A program made the translations under genes and the position numbers. A stretch of DNA of 31,259 nt, from positions 1 through 31,259 of the forward strand of contig CAZHSB010000018.1 in NCBI GenBank assembly GCA_964534945.1. Direction: 5' to 3'. Positions 8,936 to 15,922 of the stretch are shown piece after piece. Every line of letters starts with the position of its first letter. Within the stretch, counting starts at the first letter, position 1. The stretch comes from CAZHFA01 sp964534945. GTDB taxonomy: Bacteria; Bdellovibrionota_C; UBA2361; CAKMMH01. The notes under the pieces are model-generated. The model had not been told where the DNA came from. It made no database searches and saw only the letters and a program-made list of their open reading frames with translations.

Positions 8936-9592
8936 TTATTGTTTAAAATCTTGGACTCCTAATCCAGCAAAAGTAAATTTTATAATACAATCCGAAAAAT
9001 CATCTAAAACTTCTTTATCTCGAACATCTACATTATAAAGTTTTTTTGTGAATTCTCCTGAAATTAAAAAATGCGAACACATGCTACAAATTAAATTAAA
9101 AGCATTTCTTTTATATTCTGTAGATGCATTTGGAATGATCAAATTTATTAATTTAAAACCATTTTCATGAAAAGGCCTTAAAAACTCTTCTGTTATAATT
9201 TTTATCATTTCATTGCACATTTTTTTATTCTTATTGTTCATCGCAAGGACTTCTCTACACATCATTTTCGTAGGATTAGGAACCCGTGGCAAAGACATCA
9301 ATTTTGTAAAATCATTAATAAAAACCTTCAGCTTTAATATCGCGCCATCTCTACTCACAACATCATCAATATCAGCCATGAAGTCTCTATATTCACCTCT
9401 TAATTCATTAAAAAGCGCACGGATTACCTCTATAAAAAGGTTTTCTTTCGATGAAAAATAATATCTTATTGCAGACAAATTAACATTAGCCTTATCAGCA
9501 ATCTCACGAGTTGTAATATCACTAAAAGACTTTTCAGAAAATAATACTTTCGATGCCTTTAAAAGTTTTTCTTTTGTATTTTCCTTTTTCAT
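8936..9592 (-). CDS. TetR-family repressor of the efflux operon
   Basis: One-component ligand-responsive DNA-binding repressor. The N-terminal TetR helix-turn-helix spans about residues 7-55 (LLKASKVLFSEKSFSDITTREIADKANVNLS, then the signature AIRYYFSSKENLF). The C-terminal 150 residues form the ligand and dimer domain; the segment PNPTKMMCREVLAMNN followed by a conserved FxxPF helix recalls the CecR/YbiH branch, though I hold that loosely. It is the first gene of its operon, directly upstream of the adaptor, and two identical palindromes lie 17-76 bases in front of its start, the classic arrangement for autoregulation. Inducer unknown; the pump substrate is the natural guess. Confidence 0.93.
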   Translation of the reverse strand: MKKENTKEKLLKASKVLFSEKSFSDITTREIADKANVNLSAIRYYFSSKENLFIEVIRALFNELRGEYRDFMADIDDVVSRDGAILKLKVFINDFTKLMSLPRVPNPTKMMCREVLAMNNKNKKMCNEMIKIITEEFLRPFHENGFKLINLIIPNASTEYKRNAFNLICSMCSHFLISGEFTKKLYNVDVRDKEVLDDFSDCIIKFTFAGLGVQDFKQ

Positions 9593-9608
9593 ATATCAAG
9601 CAATAAAA

Positions 9609-9628
9609 ATTCAATCATTTGATTGAAT
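9609..9628. promoter_or_regulatory. Operator palindrome O1 of the tetR-efflux operon
   Basis: Perfect 20-bp palindrome with two central bases (ATTCAATCA-TT-TGATTGAAT). It lies 17 bases upstream of the tetR start codon, just downstream of the likely -10, so a bound repressor would block transcription. It shares its 16-base core with a second copy at 9653-9668. Assignment to the adjacent TetR protein is inferred from position. Confidence 0.75.
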
Positions 9629-9652
9629 AGTTTAGTTAGATTTTACAAAAAG

Positions 9653-9668
9653 TCAATCATTTGATTGA
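9653..9668. promoter_or_regulatory. Operator palindrome O2 of the tetR-efflux operon, overlapping the -35
   Basis: Identical 16-base core TCAATCATTTGATTGA, exactly 42 bp from O1 core to core (four helical turns, so the sites face the same side of DNA). On the minus strand its right half supplies a TTGACT -35 hexamer; a candidate TAAACT -10 sits 16 bp further, between the operators. Repressor binding here would compete directly with RNA polymerase. Confidence 0.72.
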
Positions 9669-9704
9669 AATTGTTTTCATTTTCTAAAAGAAATAAAAAC
9701 AATG

Positions 9705-10829
9705 TTATATATTATCTTTTCTCTGATTTCTTGATTGTAATTTTAAAACCGTAATTTCAGAAGGTGCCAAAAATCTCATCTGAGGTCCCCATTGCCCCGC
9801 TCCTCTTGAAATATAAATTCTTGAGCCATCATTAAATTTATAAAATCCCGACAAATATTTACTTGTCAATTTTATCATCATGTGAAATGGAAAAATCTGT
9901 CCACCATGAGTATGGCCTGACACTTCTAAATCAAAGTTGTTTTTACCTTTAAACTCATATGGCGTGTGAGAAGCCAAAATTTTATATTGCATATCTTTTG
10001 CATCTTTAAAAATATCTTTTAAATCTAAATTATTAATGTCACCTTTAGAAGAAAAAATATCTTTAACTCCTCCAATAAAAAGATCATCATTTATAGAAAC
10101 TCCAAAATTATCTAGCGCAATAAACCCTAGATTCTGAAGTTTCTTTATACTTTCTTTGTATCCAACATATGCCTCATGATTTCCAGAAACAAAATAAATC
10201 CTTTGTTTTGATTTTAAATTTTTCAACTCATTCGTAATATCTTCTATCTTTTCTAGATCATCATCAAACACATCACCAAGTAATATTATAATATCTGGAT
10301 TTTGGTTATTTACGCTTAAAACTATTTTTTTTATTTTGCCTTTATATATTGCTCTATGAATATGAAGATCAGGCAAAAGTACTATCGTTTGCGCGTTTTT
10401 TATTTTATTTGATTTAATATTGATATTTTTTATTGCTGGAACTTTCATCCCCTCGAACAAACTATACAATGCCAATAAAAATGAAATGAAAAAAGCGACA
10501 ATAAATATATTAAAAAAATAACTTCTAAAATGTTTAAAAGCAGGAATGATTGTAACTAAAGAAAAAACACTCAAAATTATACATAAACAAAACCATATGA
10601 TGCACAGAACAAAAATAAAATATAAAGCATACCTACAAGGAACAAAAAATTTACCAAGATATTTTTCACTGCTGTAAGAAATAAATAATGGAATGCACCC
10701 AATAAATATCGAAAAAATAAGCAATAATGCCTTTGAAAGGAAAGTAAATTTACCAAATCCCATGGCACAACAAAATAAAAAAATCGTGACAACACAACCT
10801 AAAAAAGATGTAACAAATGCACATGCCAT
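9705..10829 (-). CDS. Membrane-anchored calcineurin-like metallophosphoesterase (YkuE/YaeI-like)
   Basis: Predicted binuclear-metal phosphoesterase. About 130 N-terminal residues hold four hydrophobic segments, rich in Phe, Cys and Ile; the catalytic domain follows with every canonical block: PDLHIH (D-x-H), LLGDVFDD (GD), VSGNHEAY (GNHE), ASHTPYEF, and SGHTHGGQIFP (GHTHGGQ). Homologues of this arrangement include E. coli YaeI and B. subtilis YkuE, reported to act on membrane lipids such as UDP-diacylglucosamine; the substrate here is not known. The ATG has a good AAAGGAG site. It is transcribed toward tetR but 112 bases and the operators separate them, so it is probably its own unit. Confidence 0.88.
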   Translation of the reverse strand: MACAFVTSFLGCVVTIFLFCCAMGFGKFTFLSKALLLIFSIFIGCIPLFISYSSEKYLGKFFVPCRYALYFIFVLCIIWFCLCIILSVFSLVTIIPAFKHFRSYFFNIFIVAFFISFLLALYSLFEGMKVPAIKNINIKSNKIKNAQTIVLLPDLHIHRAIYKGKIKKIVLSVNNQNPDIIILLGDVFDDDLEKIEDITNELKNLKSKQRIYFVSGNHEAYVGYKESIKKLQNLGFIALDNFGVSINDDLFIGGVKDIFSSKGDINNLDLKDIFKDAKDMQYKILASHTPYEFKGKNNFDLEVSGHTHGGQIFPFHMMIKLTSKYLSGFYKFNDGSRIYISRGAGQWGPQMRFLAPSEITVLKLQSRNQRKDNI

Positions 10830-11127
10830 AAAAATCTCCTTTGTTTTTAAACAGATATCGTAATTTATATTATTTAAGATTTTACCACTTAAAGTGCGCT
10901 CTAAGGCAAGACATTTAAAAAAAGTTTACTAAGAAATCTTTAGTAGTAAAAATATTAAGCTTGGGAAAAACGATAATCCTCTTATTCTTTATCATATTAA
11001 AAAAATATTTTTCAACTATTCATTAACATTAGATAAAAAAGCCACAACACTTTTCTTATTAACTAGTATTTTTCAAGAATCTATTATACAATTTTTAATG
11101 GTTTTATAATTTCTAACGGAGGCTTTT
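10830..11127. promoter_or_regulatory. Divergent intergenic region between the phosphoesterase gene and metK
   Basis: 298 very AT-rich bases between two outward-reading genes, so both promoters should lie here. I see a small CACTT-A-AAGTG palindrome around 10887-10897 and an imperfect hairpin near 10927-10945. A metK ribosome binding site (GGAGG, 11118-11122, five bases before ATG) is clear. I looked for SAM riboswitch cores because metK follows and saw none I could defend. No small ORF of note. Confidence 0.5.
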
Positions 11128-12297
11128 ATGGCGAAAGATTATATTTTTTCATCTGAATCAGTATCTGAGGGACACCCAGACAAAGTTTGCGACAACATAA
11201 GTGATGCAATTTTAGATAGCGCCATCGAACAAGATCCAAAAAGTCGTGTAGCAATAGAAACATTAGTAAAGAATAATAATGTAGTTGTTGCGGGAGAGCT
11301 AACAACTAACGCAAAAATTGATTATGAAAAAGTCATTAGAAAAACTATAAATAATATCGGATACGATAAAGAAGAATTAGGCTTCTGTGGAAAATCTTGC
11401 AAGATTGTTCAACTCATTGCCAAACAATCACCAGATATAAGTCAAGGAGTTACTGAAGGTGAAGGATTATTTTCCGAAATGGGCGCAGGAGATCAAGGAT
11501 TAATGTTCGGATTTGCCTGCAACGAAACCCCAAATTACATGCCACTTGGAATTGACCTAGCTCACAAATTAATCAACAAGCATACAGAAATTAGAAAAAA
11601 TAATAAGAAAACTTTTTTAAGACCCGATGCAAAATCTCAAGTAAGTATTGAATATTCTGATTATACACCAAAAAGAATAAATACAATTGTTCTTTCTTCA
11701 CAACATGACGAAGATGTTTCATACGAAGACTTAAAGGCTTTTATAATAGAAGAAATCATTTTGCCTTCTATGCCTAAGAATCTAATTGATAATAAAACAA
11801 AATTTTTAATAAATCCTACAGGAAGATTTGTTATCGGAGGGCCTGTTGGAGATAGCGGAGTTACGGGAAGAAAAATTATAGTTGATACTTATGGTGGTTA
11901 TGCACGACATGGCGGTGGAGCATTCTCTGGAAAAGATCCTTCAAAAGTTGATAGGTCAGCAGCTTATATGGCAAGACAGGTTGCAAAAAGTGTTGTAGTA
12001 TCAAATCTTGCAGATAGATGTGAGATACAACTTGCTTATGCCATTGGAGTTGCAGAACCTGTTTCTATAATGGTAGATTGTTTTGGAACAAATAAAATAC
12101 CAGAAAAAGAAATAATAAATAGAATAAAAGAAAATTTTTCTTTAACACCAAAAGCTATAATCGACCATTTAAATCTTTTAAGGCCAATTTATCAAAAAAC
12201 TGCTTCAGGAGGACATTTTGGAAGAACTCCCGAGGGAGATTTCTTTAGTTGGGAAAAAACTTTAGATTTATGTGCTAAAAAAGCTGCTAGCTTTTAA
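11128..12297 (+). CDS. metK: S-adenosylmethionine synthetase
   Basis: Makes SAM from methionine and ATP in the cytosol, releasing phosphate and diphosphate. All three duplicated-fold domains are visible. ATP and metal motifs are intact: SESVSEGHPDKVCDNISDAILD at the N-terminus, GAGDQGLMFGFACNETPNYMPL (about 112-133), and the C-terminal phosphate-binding GGGAFSGKDPSKVDRSAAYMAR (about 271-292). Length 389 is normal. The start has a consensus GGAGG five bases upstream. It stands alone, between divergent and convergent neighbours. Its product feeds TrmD and the SPOUT enzyme at the left end among many others. Confidence 0.97.
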   Translation: MAKDYIFSSESVSEGHPDKVCDNISDAILDSAIEQDPKSRVAIETLVKNNNVVVAGELTTNAKIDYEKVIRKTINNIGYDKEELGFCGKSCKIVQLIAKQSPDISQGVTEGEGLFSEMGAGDQGLMFGFACNETPNYMPLGIDLAHKLINKHTEIRKNNKKTFLRPDAKSQVSIEYSDYTPKRINTIVLSSQHDEDVSYEDLKAFIIEEIILPSMPKNLIDNKTKFLINPTGRFVIGGPVGDSGVTGRKIIVDTYGGYARHGGGAFSGKDPSKVDRSAAYMARQVAKSVVVSNLADRCEIQLAYAIGVAEPVSIMVDCFGTNKIPEKEIINRIKENFSLTPKAIIDHLNLLRPIYQKTASGGHFGRTPEGDFFSWEKTLDLCAKKAASF

Positions 12298-12312
12298 TTA
12301 ATGTAATAAACA

Positions 12313-12702
12313 TCAACAAAAAGTTAGATACGATGTAATGCCATGCATTTTTAGCCTGTTTATTGCTTGTTTCCTTAATTGATGTGCTCTTGCAAGAGAA
12401 ACACCAAAATGATTTGCTAATTCTGTTAATGTAGAAGCATCATATAGCGACATTGCAATACACTCTACTTCTCTAGCAGGCATTCTATCAATTGCGCGTG
12501 AAAGAATCATATTAAACTCATTACCGACTACTACCATTATTGGATTTTGATTATTCTTTAAAGAAGAAAAATCTTTTTTATGCTCATCTGACATATCGAT
12601 ATTTGATGAATATATCATTGTTTCTTGGATATCTTCATCCATTTTTAATTCTAGACTATTTATGTCGATAAACTCTTTAGCTGGACTCTTTGACTTTTTC
12701 AT
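12313..12702 (-). CDS. Orphan sigma-70 region 4-like DNA-binding protein
   Basis: A 129-residue protein whose second half looks like sigma factor region 4: LSRAIDRMPAREVECIAMSLY (about 67-87, cf. the LPxREREVIxLxY of sigma-4.1), then TLTELANHFGVSLARAHQLR (91-110), a helix-turn-helix with the sigma-4.2 layout, and KQAINRLK. The first 60 residues are polar and acidic with no sigma region 1-3 match, and upstream DNA contains no remnant of one. It may be a small regulator binding -35-like DNA or RNA polymerase, or a decayed alternative sigma factor. An ATG six codons upstream lacks a ribosome site; the chosen ATG has AGAAGGA eight bases before it. It converges on metK with a 15-base gap. Confidence 0.62.
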   Translation of the reverse strand: MKKSKSPAKEFIDINSLELKMDEDIQETMIYSSNIDMSDEHKKDFSSLKNNQNPIMVVVGNEFNMILSRAIDRMPAREVECIAMSLYDASTLTELANHFGVSLARAHQLRKQAINRLKMHGITSYLTFC

Positions 12703-12942
12703 AAAAAGATTCCTTCTCATTAGAATTATTTTATTTTGAGTCCGTTCAAGAATTTTGAATTTTAATTATGATCGTCCGTTGATCTGTGATTAGTTTTATA
12801 ATCGTCAAAAATGTATAAAACTTAATAAAATGAAACTTATTTTCCATTCTCTTAAAAAATGCCAGTAAACTTTGATATTTAAACGGTAATGGTTTAAATT
12901 AATAACTTCTAACAACATAAAATTTTATTTTAGTTTTTATAT

Positions 12943-14301
12943 ATGGAAGAAAAAGTAATTATATTAGGTGCGGGGTTGGCAGGATCAGAGGCAAGTTTAC
13001 AACTTGCAAAGAGAGGAATAAAAGTTGACCTTTATGAAATGCGTCCCAAAAAAATGACAAAAGCACACAACACTGGAAAATGTGCAGAGCTTGTCTGCTC
13101 AAATTCACTTAGAGGGGCTTCACTTTCAAACGCTGTAGGATTATTAAAAGAAGAATTAAGACAACTTAATTCTTCCTTAATCGAAAGCGCCGACAAAAAC
13201 CAAGTTCCAGCAGGCGGTGCATTGGCTGTTGATAGAGAAAATTTTTCATCATTTGTTGATAAAAAAATAAAAAACAATCCTAATATAAATTTTATAGAAG
13301 ACGAGATAACAAATATTCCAAATGAAAAAGATATTCCAATAATAATTGCAACAGGACCATTAACTAGCAAGGATTTTTCAGATGCAATTAAAAATTTTAT
13401 AGACCAAGAATATTTAAGTTTTTATGATGCAACTAGTCCCATTGTAACCGCAGATTCTATAAATTATGATTACGTTTTTTCACAATCAAGATACGATAAA
13501 GGAAATGGCATTGATTACTTAAATATACCATTTAACAAAGATGAATATCTTTCTTTTGTAAATGATGTAAATAATGCTGAAAAACTTGTCCCCCATAATA
13601 ATGCTGATGAAAATTTACATGAATTTGAGGGATGCATGCCAATAGAAGACATGACCAAAAGAGGTGATAATGTACTTCGTTTTGGACCTTTTAAACCTGT
13701 AGGATTAACTAATCCAAAAACAGGGGAAAAACCTTATGCAGTATTACAATTAAGAAAAGACAATATTGATGGAACATTACTATCTTTAGTCGGAATACAA
13801 ACTAGAATGACCCATGGAGAACAATTAAGAATTTTCAAAAAAATAAAAGCGTTGGAAAGTGCAGAATTTGTAAGACTAGGGTCTGTCCATAGAAATACTT
13901 TTATAAACTCTCCCCTACTCTTAAATCCATCTTTAACATTAAGAAAAAAACTAAATATACTTTTTGCAGGGCAGATTACAGGCTCCGAAGGATATGTAGA
14001 GGCTATGGCAGGAGGACTATTGGCAGGTTTAAATGCTTATAATTTGATACACGATAAAGAATTAATTGTTTTTCCTCAAGAAACCGCGATTGGCGCTCTT
14101 TTTAGATATATAAGCACCCCAGAAAATGCTAAAAATTTTCAACCAATGAATGTTAATTTTGGGCTAATTCCAGATTATGTTGAATTAAATGATATCGCAA
14201 AGAAAAATAAAGTTGGAAAGCTAGAAAGACGAGAAATGATATCAAAAAGAGCTCTAAAAATCTTAGAAGATTTTAAAAGTAATCTTGCTTATCTCTTTTA
14301 A
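12943..14301 (+). CDS. trmFO: Folate/FAD-dependent tRNA (uracil-54)-methyltransferase TrmFO
   Basis: Forms ribothymidine (m5U54) in the tRNA T-loop using methylenetetrahydrofolate and FADH2, the non-SAM alternative to TrmA. The N-terminal dinucleotide motif GAGLAGSEAS (9-18) binds FAD. The signature AELVCSNSLR carries Cys52, and FEGCMPIED carries Cys231; these correspond to B. subtilis TrmFO Cys53 and Cys226, both important for activity. The block GQITGSEGYVEAMAGGLLAG is also diagnostic and separates it from GidA/MnmG. Length 452 is typical. I see no convincing Shine-Dalgarno before the ATG, so the start is chosen by homology. The 222 bases upstream (12721-12942) are AT-rich, divergent from the sigma-4 gene, and hold no further gene. 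Confidence 0.95.
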   Translation: MEEKVIILGAGLAGSEASLQLAKRGIKVDLYEMRPKKMTKAHNTGKCAELVCSNSLRGASLSNAVGLLKEELRQLNSSLIESADKNQVPAGGALAVDRENFSSFVDKKIKNNPNINFIEDEITNIPNEKDIPIIIATGPLTSKDFSDAIKNFIDQEYLSFYDATSPIVTADSINYDYVFSQSRYDKGNGIDYLNIPFNKDEYLSFVNDVNNAEKLVPHNNADENLHEFEGCMPIEDMTKRGDNVLRFGPFKPVGLTNPKTGEKPYAVLQLRKDNIDGTLLSLVGIQTRMTHGEQLRIFKKIKALESAEFVRLGSVHRNTFINSPLLLNPSLTLRKKLNILFAGQITGSEGYVEAMAGGLLAGLNAYNLIHDKELIVFPQETAIGALFRYISTPENAKNFQPMNVNFGLIPDYVELNDIAKKNKVGKLERREMISKRALKILEDFKSNLAYLF

Positions 14302-14372
14302 GTTTCTCTATTTTTGTTTTATAATAAAGCTCAATGTTTTATATTCTATTAAAAAAATAAGGATTGTTTTTT

Positions 14373-15326
14373 ATGAAAATATTTATAAGTGGAATCGCAG
14401 GTTTTATTGGTTCCAATTTAGCCGAAAAATTAAATAGTTTAGGTCATACTGTTGTCGGTGTTGATTCATTAGAAAATTATTACACACCAAAATTTAAAGA
14501 GCACACCGCCAAAATTTTAAGGGAACAAGGAATCACGGTAGAGATAAAAAATTTAATTTCTGATAATTTAAAAAATCTTTTAGAAGGAGTTGAGGTTATT
14601 TATCATTTAGCCGCGCAACCAGGAAATGATGCGAATACTCCTTTTGAAAATTATGTAAATAATAATATTTTTGCAACTAAACGACTCTTAGATGAAGCAT
14701 TAAATTTAAAAAGTTTAAATGCATTTATTAATATTGCCACATCTTCGATTTATGGTTTTTTTGCAACGAGTAAAGAAGATGTCGTAACATTACCCGTATC
14801 TCCTTACGGAGTTACAAAGCTTGCGGCAGAGCAACTTGTACTTTCAAAACACAGGACAGATAAATTTCCTGCTTGTTCTCTTAGATTATTTTCTGTATTT
14901 GGAAAACGAGAACGTCCTGATAAATTATATCCAAAACTTATTAAAGCGTTAGCAAATGATACAGAATTTCCTTTGTATGACGGAAGCTTGGAACACAAAA
15001 GAAGTTTCAGTCATATAGAAGATATTGTAGATGGACTTTTATTACCGCTAGATAAATGGGAAAAGGCAGAGGGAGAAATTTTTAATATTGGAACTGATGA
15101 ACAAACAACTACAGGACACGGGATAGAAGTAGCTGAAAAAATATTTAATAAAAAATTACTCATAAAGCATTTACCAAAACGTCTTGGAGACCAGTTGACA
15201 ACACATGCGAATATTGAAAAGGCAAGAAGAGTGTTGGGTTACAATCCAAAAGTTTCTTTTGAAGATGGATTAAAAAAGATGATTACTTGGTATCTTGAAA
15301 ATATTAAGGGTAAAGTCGAATATTAG
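14373..15326 (+). CDS. NAD(P)-dependent nucleotide-sugar epimerase/dehydratase (extended SDR)
   Basis: Extended short-chain dehydrogenase likely acting on a nucleotide sugar for LPS or capsule. Evidence: Rossmann motif GIAGFIGSNLAEKL (GxxGxxG), Asp at the end of strand 2 (VVGVDSLENYY, suggesting NAD), HLAAQPG, TSSIYG, and the catalytic pair YGVTK (Y-x-x-x-K). SFSHIEDIVDGLLL and FNIGTDEQTTTGHGIEVAEKIF match the UDP-glucose 4-epimerase/dTDP-glucose dehydratase class. A TTG nine bases upstream keeps the frame open, but AAGGA (14359-14363) spaces correctly only to this ATG, giving 317 residues. A TATAAT at 14320-14325 could be its -10. No other sugar genes adjoin it, so the exact substrate is open. 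Confidence 0.86.
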   Translation: MKIFISGIAGFIGSNLAEKLNSLGHTVVGVDSLENYYTPKFKEHTAKILREQGITVEIKNLISDNLKNLLEGVEVIYHLAAQPGNDANTPFENYVNNNIFATKRLLDEALNLKSLNAFINIATSSIYGFFATSKEDVVTLPVSPYGVTKLAAEQLVLSKHRTDKFPACSLRLFSVFGKRERPDKLYPKLIKALANDTEFPLYDGSLEHKRSFSHIEDIVDGLLLPLDKWEKAEGEIFNIGTDEQTTTGHGIEVAEKIFNKKLLIKHLPKRLGDQLTTHANIEKARRVLGYNPKVSFEDGLKKMITWYLENIKGKVEY

Positions 15327-15351
15327 CTCTTAATTTTTTATAAAAATAAAA

Positions 15352-15383
15352 AAGGCATCTAGAAAAAATTTTCTAGATGCCTT
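15352..15383. terminator. Bidirectional intrinsic terminator
   Basis: A perfect 15-bp inverted repeat (AAGGCATCTAGAAAA at 15352-15366, complement at 15369-15383) sits between two convergent genes. On the minus strand it is followed by a run of T (TTTTATTTTTAT), so it clearly ends the small EF-hand gene; on the plus strand the tail is AATAATTTTA, weaker but plausible for the epimerase gene. Confidence 0.85.
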
Positions 15384-15399
15384 AATAATTTTAAAGTGC

Positions 15400-15699
15400 T
15401 TAAGCTCCCATTGATATCAAAGACAAGAAATCTTCTGTAGATTGAAATATACCGAATTTTTGATTGTCTCCTGCAGCTTCTTCGCTAGCATCAACAATTC
15501 CGTCTTTATTAGTATCTAAAGGATCATACTCTTCTGTCTCTTCAGTTTTATTTGAAGATGACATTGGAGGCATACCACCAGATGTCTTTTGTACTTCAAA
15601 ATTATCACTACTATCGTCTTCTTGAATCGAAGATGTTTGATTTTGTGTGCTCATATATTTATTAAATAATGAAGCTCCACTTAATGAACTAATTTCCAT
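15400..15699 (-). CDS. Small EF-hand-like calcium-binding protein, function unknown
   Basis: 99-residue polar protein I do not recognise as a named family. Residues 62-73 (DTNKDGIVDASEE region) match the 12-position EF-hand/dockerin loop exactly: Asp1, Asn3, Asp5, Gly6, Val8, Asp9, Glu12. The rest is low-complexity: an N-terminal MEISSLSGASLFNKYM helix-like start with no classic signal peptide, a Ser/Asp/Glu/Thr-rich middle with GGMPPM, and a hydrophobic FLSLISMGA end. The AAGGGGGTG ribosome site just before ATG is strong and a terminator follows, so it is probably a real, well-expressed gene. A short EF-hand protein like this may be secreted or surface-linked; that is guesswork. Confidence 0.72.
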   Translation of the reverse strand: MEISSLSGASLFNKYMSTQNQTSSIQEDDSSDNFEVQKTSGGMPPMSSSNKTEETEEYDPLDTNKDGIVDASEEAAGDNQKFGIFQSTEDFLSLISMGA

Positions 15700-15741
15700 A
15701 AAACACCCCCTTGTTTTTGAAAATATTTCCTTAAATGCAAA

Positions 15742-15765
15742 ATTTTTCTAAAAAAATAGAAAAAT
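15742..15765. repeat. 9-bp AT-rich hairpin in the divergent region 15700-15820
   Basis: ATTTTTCTA and its complement TAGAAAAAT surround six A residues. It lies between the divergent EF-hand gene and the foreign gene. The rest of this 121-base stretch shows no gene and no clear motif. Confidence 0.4.
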
Positions 15766-15820
15766 ATGCCTAGAAATATCTTCAGCAGAAGTTATTTGCA
15801 AAAAATATACCTTTTTAATT

Positions 15821-15848
15821 TTGACTAAGATTAGTAAAAAACTATCAT
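15821..15848 (+). promoter_or_regulatory. Sigma-70-like promoter for the DUF218-like gene
   Basis: TTGACT (15821-15826), a 16-bp spacer, and TATCAT (15843-15848) make a near-consensus sigma-70 promoter. The same TTG is also the first possible start codon of the downstream open frame, but it lacks a ribosome binding site; the promoter reading is better and moves translation to a later ATG. A transcript would begin near 15855 and have a leader of about 70 bases. Confidence 0.6.
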
Positions 15849-15891
15849 TTAAAGCTTGTGTAGAAACGTTGGGTTTTTTCTTAAGGTTTAG

Positions 15892-15903
15892 TCCCATATG
15901 GGA
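15892..15903. promoter_or_regulatory. 12-bp perfect palindrome in the leader, possible operator
   Basis: TCCCATATGGGA, a complete 12-base palindrome without spacer, lies about 37 bases past the expected transcription start and 19 bases before the preferred ATG. Its position suits an operator or roadblock site; no matching second copy was seen nearby. Confidence 0.35.
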
Positions 15904-15922
15904 TAGAAAGTGTGACACAGTA

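Noticed and set aside
9705..10829. Metallophosphoesterase as part of the efflux operon
   Set aside because: It lies on the same strand upstream of tetR, but 112 bases with the operators and promoter separate them, so it is better treated as a separate unit.
10830..11127. SAM riboswitch in the metK leader
   Set aside because: The length would allow it, but no conserved SAM-I, SAM-II or related core, nor a terminator-type switch, could be recognised.
13032..13370. 112-residue minus-strand frame inside trmFO
   Set aside because: Shadow frame opposite conserved FAD-binding and Cys motifs; hydrophobic composition arises from reverse reading.
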